A stretch of DNA of 51,796 bases from Gammaproteobacteria bacterium RIFCSPHIGHO2_12_FULL_37_14 (GTDB lineage: Bacteria > Pseudomonadota > Gammaproteobacteria > DSM-16500): NCBI GenBank assembly GCA_001801485.1, contig MGXV01000073.1, positions 1-51,796 on the forward strand, given 5' to 3'. This document shows positions 44,104 through 51,796 of this stretch, in pieces; within the stretch, counting starts at the first letter, position 1; each line of letters begins with the position of its first letter. The translations under genes were made by a program, and so were the position numbers. A model generated the notes under the pieces. The model was not told where the DNA came from. It was given only the letters and a program-made list of their open reading frames with translations, and did no database searches.

Positions 44104-44130
44104 TTGACTACCCCCCCCTAATGATAAAAT
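44104..44130 (+). promoter_or_regulatory. promoter-like element with a C8 tract in its spacer
   Basis: TTGACT (44104-44109) and TAAAAT (44125-44130) are 15 bases apart, and eight C residues (44111-44118) fill most of the spacer. A near-palindrome around CGGCCG (44124-44142) overlaps the -10. It lies about 170 bases before the secreted-protein gene at 44299. The rest of 44003-44298 holds no gene but has related GGTAGAAATAC sequences near 44070 and 44195. Confidence 0.55.
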
Positions 44131-44298
44131 CGGCCGTTTTATATGGTAAAAATCGATAGTCAGACGTCTGTTCTGTACATAAATTAATAATACGGTAGAA
44201 ATACCCTATTTTATCAAATGAAACCCTGCTATTTTCTCGCATGGAATTTTTTATACGGAAACAAGACTAACGCTGTACATAATTATAGGAACAAAATA

Positions 44299-44829
44299 AT
44301 GAAAAGCCCTTTAAAATCACTCATGATAATTTTAACAAGCACAGTCATTTTGTCTGTAACACCACAACTGGCAAGTGCCGCTATTTTTTCAACTGTATCA
44401 CACGGTGTATCAACCACTTCAGACGATTCAACTTGTAATCCTTCGCAGGATTGGTGTGTTGATGTTCGCCCAGATAACACAATTCACGATTGGACCACGG
44501 GTGTTAGCGCGATAGTTTATGGCGATACGGTAGGACATGGCACATTCAATAATCCCTATGGCACCGATCTTGAGCATAGCGCTTTACCGTTTTACAATGG
44601 AGTATGGTTAACGCCCGCTAATGCAAAAAAATATTCTGTGACAAAAATTGGCATTGTGCTCAATCAAATTACTAGGGATAAAAGTGGGAAGACTTATCCG
44701 TTAACTAATTGTGACGTTTCTACATCACTTTCAAATTATAAAATTCTTCAACCTGGCATTGTTCGTGTATTAATCTCAAAAATAGCGCCAGGTAACTATC
44801 GTTGTACTATTACCCCTAATGCGGGATAA
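44299..44829 (+). CDS. secreted hypothetical protein
   Basis: 176 residues with a signal peptide (SLMIILTSTVILSVTPQLASA). The mature part has four Cys residues that may pair (TCNPSQDWC, NCDVS, YRCTI) and is predicted beta-rich. No family is recognised. The ATG at 44299 follows AGGA and starts right at the signal peptide. Confidence 0.65.
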   Translation: MKSPLKSLMIILTSTVILSVTPQLASAAIFSTVSHGVSTTSDDSTCNPSQDWCVDVRPDNTIHDWTTGVSAIVYGDTVGHGTFNNPYGTDLEHSALPFYNGVWLTPANAKKYSVTKIGIVLNQITRDKSGKTYPLTNCDVSTSLSNYKILQPGIVRVLISKIAPGNYRCTITPNAG

Positions 44830-44900
44830 CAGCATTGCGCAAATTTAAATTTTTTGGAATTCTTTAGCACGGAAGCTTCAATTTATATTGGGGTTTTTAT

Positions 44901-45566
44901 ATGAAAAAAGTAATTGTTGGTTTCGTTGGTGCAACTGCATTGGCAGCGTTTTCTGTAGCTATGGCAGGTGAAATGACAAACATCCCCGCTTCTGATCAAC
45001 CATCGTCTAATAACAACGACGCAGGATTTTTTATCAGCGGTAATTTAGGTTATGACAAATTTGATTTTGCAAAACCAACAACAGCGCCTATTTCTCAAGA
45101 CAGCATAACAAACACAGGTTTTGCGTGGAATGGTAATGTTGGCTATCAATTTAATTCCTACTTTGCACTTGAAAGTGGTTACACACAATTTGCTGATGTA
45201 CTCGCTAATTCGCCTATTCCAGGTATTTCAAGCGGTATGCTTGCTGTTGAGAATAAAGATAATTACGGTATTGATTTATTAGCAAAAGGTATTTTACCGA
45301 TTAATCAGAAATTCAATGTGTTTGCAAAAGCGGGCGTGATGCGATTGCATACAACGCAAGTGACCTCACGCTTGGGGGTTTTCCCTGATTCTTCAACCAC
45401 CTTAGCATCGGTTCGTTACGTTCCTGAATTTGGCGTTGGCGCTTCTTACAACTTAACCCACAACGTAGCGTTGACACTGCAAGGTATTACAACACTGAAA
45501 TCTAATAACAATATTCCTGCAACGTATGCTGGTTATGCAGGTTTGAGTTATAAATTTAACGCTTAA
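44901..45566 (+). CDS. small outer-membrane beta-barrel protein
   Basis: 221 residues with a signal peptide (GFVGATALAAFSVAMA) and alternating amphipathic strands: FFISGNLGYDKF, FAWNGNVGYQFNSYFALESG, FNVFAKAGVMRLHTT, VPEFGVGASYNLTHNVALTL and AGYAGLSYKFNA, with a C-terminal aromatic-rich strand. This matches an eight-stranded OmpA/OmpW-like barrel (OMP_b-brl). Possible roles are surface adhesion, serum contact or porin-like activity. Confidence 0.85.
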   Translation: MKKVIVGFVGATALAAFSVAMAGEMTNIPASDQPSSNNNDAGFFISGNLGYDKFDFAKPTTAPISQDSITNTGFAWNGNVGYQFNSYFALESGYTQFADVLANSPIPGISSGMLAVENKDNYGIDLLAKGILPINQKFNVFAKAGVMRLHTTQVTSRLGVFPDSSTTLASVRYVPEFGVGASYNLTHNVALTLQGITTLKSNNNIPATYAGYAGLSYKFNA

Positions 45567-45584
45567 AAAAGAGATGGGGATAAA

Positions 45585-45965
45585 ATGAATAAATTAATTA
45601 CAGCGCTGTCAGTGATTTTTAGTCTAATTTTTTTCTCATCTGCAATGGCTAATAATCCAACCCCAAATCATGGGGTTGTATTTCAAGTGATTCAAAGCCA
45701 AATAATATTTGATCAGTCAACTATTCAATCTGCTCATTTAACAAAATCTGCAACCGGCGTGCATGTAATATTAAAACCAGCTGCCGCCAAACAATTTTCT
45801 AATCTTACAAAAAATCCTATTGGAAAAATTGCAAACATAGTGATAAACGGAAAAATTATTAATTCTGCAACAATAAACTCCGCACTTGGCAAGGACATGG
45901 TCATCGAATTACCAAATAAAGTGCAGGCGGAAGAATTTATTAAAGGTTTGAAATTAAAAAAATAA
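45585..45965 (+). CDS. secreted protein with a SecD P1-like subdomain
   Basis: 126 residues with a signal peptide (ALSVIFSLIFFSSAMA). The mature part HVILKPAAAKQFSNLTKNPI, GKIANIVINGKIINSATIN and ELPNKVQAEEFIKGLK has the pattern of the SecD periplasmic P1 head (F..lT....Gk.iaivlng.i.saP.I). A stand-alone secreted P1-like protein is unusual; it may bind unfolded proteins. It starts 19 bases after the barrel gene. Confidence 0.65.
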   Translation: MNKLITALSVIFSLIFFSSAMANNPTPNHGVVFQVIQSQIIFDQSTIQSAHLTKSATGVHVILKPAAAKQFSNLTKNPIGKIANIVINGKIINSATINSALGKDMVIELPNKVQAEEFIKGLKLKK

Positions 45966-46016
45966 TTATTGTCATTCCCGCCACACTCATTATCTTATAA
46001 CATTTGAGATTGATTT

Positions 46017-49000
46017 ATGCGACCACAAGAAGAAAAAGAACAATCGCAGCAACAACCAGTTGCAGAAGAAACAGCAGAAATTTTCCACACTGCTGGCAAT
46101 GCAGCAAAGACTGTTGAAGCATACGCACTCAAAACCGCTAAAAATCACCTATTTCATGGCGCTGAAAAAGCAGAGGTTATATGTGAGGTTGCCACAGGAA
46201 TTTGTAAAAGCGTTGGCGCAGAAGACAAAACAAAAGTGGTCGTTAATACGGCTATGGATGTAACACTGGGTATTGTCGGTGGCGCTGCAGGAATAACCGT
46301 TGGCAGTGTCGCTGGACCACTCGGAAGTGCGGCTGGTTATTCTGTTGGTAGTTATGCTGCTGTTAAAGCCAATCACCTATTACGCGATATACTGGAAGAT
46401 ACTCCATTTGAATCTGACTACACGCCACTATCAATTCCAGATGATCAACAGTATTTGGATTCATTGATGCAAAATATTGCGCCAGATATGCCGCGAATCA
46501 ATAACTTTAGACGCACGTTAGATGCTGCGCTACATCAAGAAAGTCCTTCAAATATTCTTTTGGACAAAATGCAAAAGATGATGGCGGAACCAAACAATCT
46601 TTCATTATTAGCACTTGAAAAATTAAATACTGATTTACCAGAGGCAATGCAATCTGCTGCGATCACGTTAACACCACAACAACAAGAATCACTTTCGTCT
46701 CTTCATCAAGAAATACAGGTAATCGCTGCGGATATTCATCAGTTACAAGACAATGCAAAAAATAATGCGCAAGCATCAGCAACACTTCAAACAAACATAG
46801 ATTTAAAAATTGCACGCGCATCACAATTAATCACAGATTGTAAAAGAAAATTTGGCGTCATCCATCATGATCAAGACAAATTAACGCAAATGATGGAAGT
46901 AATATTTGATGCAAGTACGAAAGTCGATATCTCACGTGTGTCCGATATGACACACATACGTCAACTGGATAGTGAACTAAAAGAATTAAAAGCGCGTCAT
47001 CATAATGGCGAACTATTGATTGACGCCATTACGCAAAAATCACGTGAATTAGAGCATGAAGCAACCAAAGAATTATCAAAGCGAGTTGAATTTTCAGACG
47101 CTATTTATAGTGCATCGCAAACTGTTTCAAGTGCTGCGAAATTATTATTTTTATTTGGCGATGAAGAAACTAAAAAAGTCGCGCAAGATTTAGCAACGGT
47201 TGGATTATCAACATTGGATGCAATCGAACAAGGCGCGGCATTATTTGGCCACGGTCTTCTTGCTGCATCGGTTAACCCTGCTGTTGCAGTTGTTTCCATT
47301 GCTGAAGCGGTGATGAATATCAAAGGATTATTTAATAAACCCAAATCAACACCCCATCCAAATGAAGCTGTTCTTAAAGCGATTGGAAAATTATTTAATT
47401 TAATCGATCAGATGCGTCAAGAGATGCATCAAGAATTTAATGCGTTAAAAGAAAAAATAGACGCGCAGACGTGGCTGTTTTTAGAAAAATTTTACGCACT
47501 ACAAAAAACAAACAGTGATATTTTGATTGTATTAAATACGCTATATCACGATGTGCATGATGGTTTTGAAAAACAAGAAGAACGACTTTCTCATATCGCC
47601 AATCATTTATTGACACTCGATCAACAGATCAGCGCAACACCCTATCGAGAAGATGTAGAATATTTGAAAGAAGCGATTCATTTTATTATTCAAAATACGC
47701 TATTTACTGATTATAACGATCGCATTAATAAAATTGATTTTAGAGCGCGGGAAAATGGTATTCATCATCAATTAAAAACTGTCTTAGATTTGCAAGAAGG
47801 TTCAACAGGCGTTAATTATTTTCAGGTGAGTGCTTATCTGGCGCTGCAGCTACAATCACCACTCAAACAAAGTCCATTATTATTGCTCTATGGTGCTGTT
47901 GCCAATTTATTATTGGTGATGAAAAAACATCCCGTGCCCAATGCGGAATATGTGAGTCAACGCCTCACTACAAAAGATTTTGAAAGGCTCATCTCTTATC
48001 AACGCTCATTTGATCAAATTGCAGAATTGATTCAAAATGCACGAAATCCAGAGAAATTAAAACAATTTATTGATGCGTATCAAACTGCTGTTACGCAATT
48101 AATGCATGTAATCGATGGCGAAACAAAAAATTTCGAAGTGCGTTTTGTCAGCGATAAACGACGCGACAGAGAAGTCGCATCAACGCATCAACGCGCTCAA
48201 GAGTGGGATCGATTTAACCAGGAAATTAAAGTCCATACTGGAAAATGGTATACTGGAAATCACATGCACGAATCACGCAGCTATCCAGGATACTGGGTGT
48301 GGACAAACACCAACAAAGAATATACTGACACAGCCCAACTGCAAGCGTTTGTTTCCAGCGAAACGGAAAAACGACGAAGACAAAGAACTGATTTTCGAAT
48401 CACTTATGAAAATCGTTTAACGCAATCACAAACGGATCAATTATCTTTATTTGGCGCATCAAATCTAACGCCATTGCATCAAGGATTATTTTTTTCTCCT
48501 CTGGGATCCATGCATTTTCTGCCTCTGCCAATCCCCGATCCTTTATTTACTACGCATAGCACTGGTACAGCAGTAATGCGTATTTTAAAAGAAGCACAAA
48601 CATTGGGATTGGGTACACTTTTATTTTCCTATCAATTATTGGCAGAGTCAGACCATTATCACCAAGTTACTTATAGTGTTCAATTTGCACCAAATCATGC
48701 GCAACCAGAAACCATTCTTTCCATCGTTTTACCTTTCACATACAGACCGCATGGCATCGTCGAATCTGTTTGGAATGATTATATGGGTGGATTAATGCGG
48801 GTGAATGCTGAAGGTATTAAACAACCACCCAGACGCGTTGGAATAACAGGCGCACAAGCAATGGCTGGCAGTGGTAATGGTCATCGAAGCGGTTGTTTTG
48901 AGGCAGATGAATACACTCTGGTTACACCGCCACCGGAAGTTGATCAGCCTGGAAAAATAAAACAGTTTGACAATCCAACGTCACTGACAGTCTTCGAGCC

Positions 49001-49943
49001 CGCATTGGATCGCGTCAAAACAAAAATTGAAGAAGGCTATCATGCATTTAGAACACAATATCGAAAAACACTGGAAAAACAGTTAGATTTGACACAATCG
49101 GATGCGCTTGGAAATGCTGTGAAAGCGTTTGAGCAATCCTATCGACTATTGGAAGGTGTATTGACGTTAGCGTATTTTGATGACATGCAAAATCCCAATA
49201 GCCCGATCAGAAAAATTCTGTTTGATCATGCGATTAATTTAAAACAATTAAAATCACTGTCAGTTGAAACAAATCTTAAAGAAAGATTGCAGCACATTTC
49301 TCAAATATTGCCTGATATGTTTAAAAAACTATCGATGTTGTCAACGTCCGATTTTAATTTTAAATTATTTGAAGATGCACGCGCATCACTCAATCAATTA
49401 TTGCCTTTGTATCAACCCTATCTTGTTGATCACAGTCCAGATTTTCCAGAGCTAGATCAATCTGAAAAAATTATTCAGCTACAGACCAAAATTATTGTCG
49501 GCATTGTGAGTGGGATTTTATCTGAAATGCCTTCGCTAGCGGCGAATATTGAGCGTATTGTGCAAGACCAATTAAAAGATGTACCACCATTGATTGCTGA
49601 AGAAATCGCATTACGTGCTAACAACGAATTAAAGTTACAACATAAAGCGTTGCCGTTTGTCGTCGCGGTGCCGCAATTGATGGCAAGCAATGATGATGAA
49701 AAAGAAGCATTGGCAGATGAGTGCAATCCGATTTTTGATGAACTACCAAAAAATGAAGAGCAATTGTGCCAGGCTATTTTTGGAGAAAAACCGCAAAGAC
49801 TGCAGGCTCAATCTCTTTGTACACAAGCAACTAATGTTAATCCTCAATCTTTATTTGGAAGACTCTGCAGTTGGGTAGCGGGATCAACACAGTCACAAGG
49901 ATTATCGCAAAGTGATAGCGTTCATTCACGTGGGTTGATGTAG
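46017..49943 (+). CDS. giant protein of unknown function (1308 aa)
   Basis: No signal peptide. Visible parts: a Gln/Glu-rich start, a small-residue hydrophobic segment (about 80-118, GGAAGITVGSVAGPLGSAAG), coiled coil (about 225-360), a second hydrophobic segment (about 405-435, HGLLAASVNPAVAVVSIAEA), helices around 455-560, a region rich in Tyr/Trp near 745-790 (WYTGNHMHESRSYPGYWVWT) and a helical C-terminal third. This shape, soluble with internal membrane-active segments and long helices, is seen in pore-forming toxins and effectors, but I recognise no family. It pairs with the next gene, one base away. Confidence 0.65.
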   Translation: MRPQEEKEQSQQQPVAEETAEIFHTAGNAAKTVEAYALKTAKNHLFHGAEKAEVICEVATGICKSVGAEDKTKVVVNTAMDVTLGIVGGAAGITVGSVAGPLGSAAGYSVGSYAAVKANHLLRDILEDTPFESDYTPLSIPDDQQYLDSLMQNIAPDMPRINNFRRTLDAALHQESPSNILLDKMQKMMAEPNNLSLLALEKLNTDLPEAMQSAAITLTPQQQESLSSLHQEIQVIAADIHQLQDNAKNNAQASATLQTNIDLKIARASQLITDCKRKFGVIHHDQDKLTQMMEVIFDASTKVDISRVSDMTHIRQLDSELKELKARHHNGELLIDAITQKSRELEHEATKELSKRVEFSDAIYSASQTVSSAAKLLFLFGDEETKKVAQDLATVGLSTLDAIEQGAALFGHGLLAASVNPAVAVVSIAEAVMNIKGLFNKPKSTPHPNEAVLKAIGKLFNLIDQMRQEMHQEFNALKEKIDAQTWLFLEKFYALQKTNSDILIVLNTLYHDVHDGFEKQEERLSHIANHLLTLDQQISATPYREDVEYLKEAIHFIIQNTLFTDYNDRINKIDFRARENGIHHQLKTVLDLQEGSTGVNYFQVSAYLALQLQSPLKQSPLLLLYGAVANLLLVMKKHPVPNAEYVSQRLTTKDFERLISYQRSFDQIAELIQNARNPEKLKQFIDAYQTAVTQLMHVIDGETKNFEVRFVSDKRRDREVASTHQRAQEWDRFNQEIKVHTGKWYTGNHMHESRSYPGYWVWTNTNKEYTDTAQLQAFVSSETEKRRRQRTDFRITYENRLTQSQTDQLSLFGASNLTPLHQGLFFSPLGSMHFLPLPIPDPLFTTHSTGTAVMRILKEAQTLGLGTLLFSYQLLAESDHYHQVTYSVQFAPNHAQPETILSIVLPFTYRPHGIVESVWNDYMGGLMRVNAEGIKQPPRRVGITGAQAMAGSGNGHRSGCFEADEYTLVTPPPEVDQPGKIKQFDNPTSLTVFEPALDRVKTKIEEGYHAFRTQYRKTLEKQLDLTQSDALGNAVKAFEQSYRLLEGVLTLAYFDDMQNPNSPIRKILFDHAINLKQLKSLSVETNLKERLQHISQILPDMFKKLSMLSTSDFNFKLFEDARASLNQLLPLYQPYLVDHSPDFPELDQSEKIIQLQTKIIVGIVSGILSEMPSLAANIERIVQDQLKDVPPLIAEEIALRANNELKLQHKALPFVVAVPQLMASNDDEKEALADECNPIFDELPKNEEQLCQAIFGEKPQRLQAQSLCTQATNVNPQSLFGRLCSWVAGSTQSQGLSQSDSVHSRGLM

Positions 49944-49944
49944 C

Positions 49945-51270
49945 ATGCGACCAGAAACATACATACAGCGTCAAATGGTTGCGCAATATCAATCTATTTT
50001 TATGCAGCCGTTACTATCAGAAGAAAAATTACTGACATTGATGGAAAACATTGATTGTCTTTATAAAAAGGATGCGAAACCAACATTTAAAATTGATGAT
50101 CGCAATCATTTAATTATTTTATTGCCATTAAATGCAGCGATATCGGAAGATTTAAATGTAAAGCTCTTGCAATGGTTTCAACGTTCTACAACTCCTGTCG
50201 CCATTTATGTGATTCGCCAAAATCAACATCGTTTCGATTCTGTTTGCATTCACGTACGATCAGAAAAAAATAAAATTTATTTTGATGAAAAAATAATTGT
50301 CTCTGGTCAATTATTATCTTGGGCAACCCTCAGTATTTTTTTAAAAATTGTATCGTCACAAACACAAAAAAATAGCCATCCTGCATTAGACGCACTTTCT
50401 GTCATCTCTTATGTGCACGCGCCATTATTTTATGCCGAGCAGGGTTTAAATATAGTAACTATGCGCTACCTTCAATCACAAAAAACTAACATTCAAACAG
50501 CGATGAGAATCCTTGCATTAGGATATTTACTTTGTACTGAAAATTTCAGTGAATTAGGTCTGATGACATTAAACGTCGCGCTGTTGACGGCAGGGAAAAA
50601 ACTCATACAAAAAACACCGGGCGATAAAACAAAAATAGCATTATTTTATGGATTTCAAATCATGCTTTTTTCAGCAAAATGTGGTTATCAGCTTTATCAG
50701 TCAACACCGACATCATCTGATGATTTTGCATTAACGGCGCCCTGGTACGCTTTTCAATGGATGCAACAAATCAGCCAAAAAGCGCTCGAATTCACATTGC
50801 GATTACCCATACAGTTGTTTTGTTTGTGGTTGTTAACAATGCGTTGCGGTGAAAATACACTGCAAAATCCCTATCAACAATCGGGTTTTATGGCGATCGC
50901 TGTTTTAGCGGTTGATTTGTTATTTTATTTTATGCAATCGTTCCTATGGCGATACGATCAGTGGCATACGCCACAACAAGCAGAACAGTCTATTTTAAGC
51001 TTTATAAAACGGGGAATGGGTGCGTTTAAAATTAACACGCCGCTTATAAGACGCGTATTTCAACAAGCATTTTTCAATGAACAACAACTTGTCATTGAAA
51101 CCCCGACGAGTCACTGTGACGTTATGATTCAGAGAAATGGCAGCTGTTATAATACGGACTTATCATGCCGACTTTTTTCATCAAACTCCGATCAAACAAA
51201 AATGTTTTCTTTGGTAGAAAAAACACGGCAGAAAAAATTCAATTTTACTTACTGTCAGGATTTTAATTAG
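49945..51270 (+). CDS. hypothetical membrane protein paired with the giant protein
   Basis: 441 residues starting MRPETYIQRQM, with the same first three residues as the upstream protein. The N-terminal 150 residues are soluble; the middle has hydrophobic stretches (LIQTAMRILALGYLLC-type, LTLNVALLTAGKK, LPIQLFCLWLLTM, FMAIAVLAVDLLFYFMQSF). No family is recognised. The tight pairing suggests they act together, for example as a toxin and its partner or an effector and a transporter. Confidence 0.6.
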   Translation: MRPETYIQRQMVAQYQSIFMQPLLSEEKLLTLMENIDCLYKKDAKPTFKIDDRNHLIILLPLNAAISEDLNVKLLQWFQRSTTPVAIYVIRQNQHRFDSVCIHVRSEKNKIYFDEKIIVSGQLLSWATLSIFLKIVSSQTQKNSHPALDALSVISYVHAPLFYAEQGLNIVTMRYLQSQKTNIQTAMRILALGYLLCTENFSELGLMTLNVALLTAGKKLIQKTPGDKTKIALFYGFQIMLFSAKCGYQLYQSTPTSSDDFALTAPWYAFQWMQQISQKALEFTLRLPIQLFCLWLLTMRCGENTLQNPYQQSGFMAIAVLAVDLLFYFMQSFLWRYDQWHTPQQAEQSILSFIKRGMGAFKINTPLIRRVFQQAFFNEQQLVIETPTSHCDVMIQRNGSCYNTDLSCRLFSSNSDQTKMFSLVEKTRQKKFNFTYCQDFN

Positions 51271-51409
51271 CCTAATTATTTTTGTTCATTTGTACCAAAT
51301 GTACATTTAATATTCACTTAATGCTGCGGTGATAATATACACCCTACATAAAATTTTATAGATGAAATTGGTTGAATTTGCACACATTTCAATAACACGA
51401 GACGAAATT

Positions 51410-51772
51410 ATGAAACGTATTTGACAAAACATATTCATCATATTATTTTTTACGATAACACCATCTGCTTTCGCAATAACCACTCAACCAAATCCAATAT
51501 TGAAACATTGGGTTACTTTTGGTAATGCTAATTTCGGATCAGATGCAGACGAGAATGCCTTTGTGATTAATGCATCTCATACTGCATACGACATTTTTTA
51601 CTCAAACCTCAATTCACTAAACGCAATGGAGTTGATAAAAAGCCAGTGGACTGCTGTAGGACAACCCATTATTCCATCCACAACAATTGCAGGACCAGTT
51701 TGGGCAGGAATGCCCACACCCTCGAAAATGCACAATGTCATCTATAACAGTTTGAAAAACAAAGAATTTTAG
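51410..51772 (+). pseudogene. secreted protein gene with a stop in the signal peptide
   Basis: From the ATG at 51410 the frame reads MKRI, then TGA (51422-51424), then QNIFIILFFTITPSAFA, a normal signal-peptide core, and a mature part ITTQPNPILKHWVTFGNANF onward to the TAG at 51770. One base change (CGA or TGG to TGA) would restore a 120-residue secreted protein. A TTG at 51500 could only start the mature part. Its function is unknown. Confidence 0.6.
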
Positions 51773-51796
51773 AATTTTCTAAAATACAAAATCGCT

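Noticed and set aside
1..51796. tRNA or rRNA genes
   Set aside because: I saw no tRNA cloverleaf (TTCGA-type T-arm with CCA end) or rRNA-like sequence by eye; a tRNAscan run would settle it.

Overview
The window reads as part of a large, low-GC, self-transmissible plasmid from a gammaproteobacterium. The closest gene arrangement I can recall is the GI-type (MPF-G, ICEHin1056/PFGI-1-like) conjugation clusters of Legionella genomic islands, with a repressor and an LvrA-like gene ahead of the type IV secretion genes. A Legionellales host is therefore my inference; no rRNA or other marker in the window proves it. Plasmid status rests on an iteron array, a RepA_C-type initiator and a ParA partition operon.

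Layout. 1-1782: a leftward FtsK/SpoIIIE-like translocase (cut by the window edge) and a small upstream ORF. 1783-4511: replication origin region with a DnaA box, a perfect 24-bp-arm inverted repeat, 13 iterons mixed with repeated AT-rich palindromic blocks, and an HU-like gene. 4522-6801: repA (leftward) and parA plus partner (rightward), separated by an inverted repeat. 6821-12628: accessory genes, namely an SGNH hydrolase, a GFA protein, an alpha/beta hydrolase, a broken GNAT, a methyltransferase, and a leftward queC-yhhQ (queuosine) operon ending upstream at a phage-type repressor.

12705-33872: from a palindromic operator/promoter runs one almost gap-free rightward operon of about 20 kb. 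It starts with a winged-helix protein that carries 22-bp iteron-like repeats inside its own coding sequence. It continues with the GI-type conjugation genes: PilL-like lipoprotein, TIGR037xx membrane and periplasmic proteins, RAQPRD, TraC/VirB4 ATPase, TraU-like, TraG and TraD, and then a Dsb-like protein and a Sel1-like protein. No relaxase is visible in the window.

33873-41080: an accessory stretch with a hammerhead ribozyme just behind a promoter-like element, two small genes with duplicated leaders, a HigBA-like toxin-antitoxin operon with a third coupled gene, a Tn3 transposase remnant, an AlbA_2/ATPase protein, several palindromes and tandem repeats, and a complete tyrosine recombinase. 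Oppositely oriented GTAGCA-type repeat clusters lie at about 6.8 kb and 41.06 kb.

41202-51796: putative surface, export and host-interaction genes. These are a secreted caspase-like (clan CD) candidate protease, a frameshifted second queuosine-transporter gene, a GNAT, a secreted protein behind a promoter-like sequence whose spacer holds a C8 tract, a small outer-membrane beta-barrel, a SecD-P1-like secreted protein, a 1308-aa protein paired with a 441-aa membrane protein (both unknown), and a secreted-protein gene interrupted by a stop in its signal peptide.
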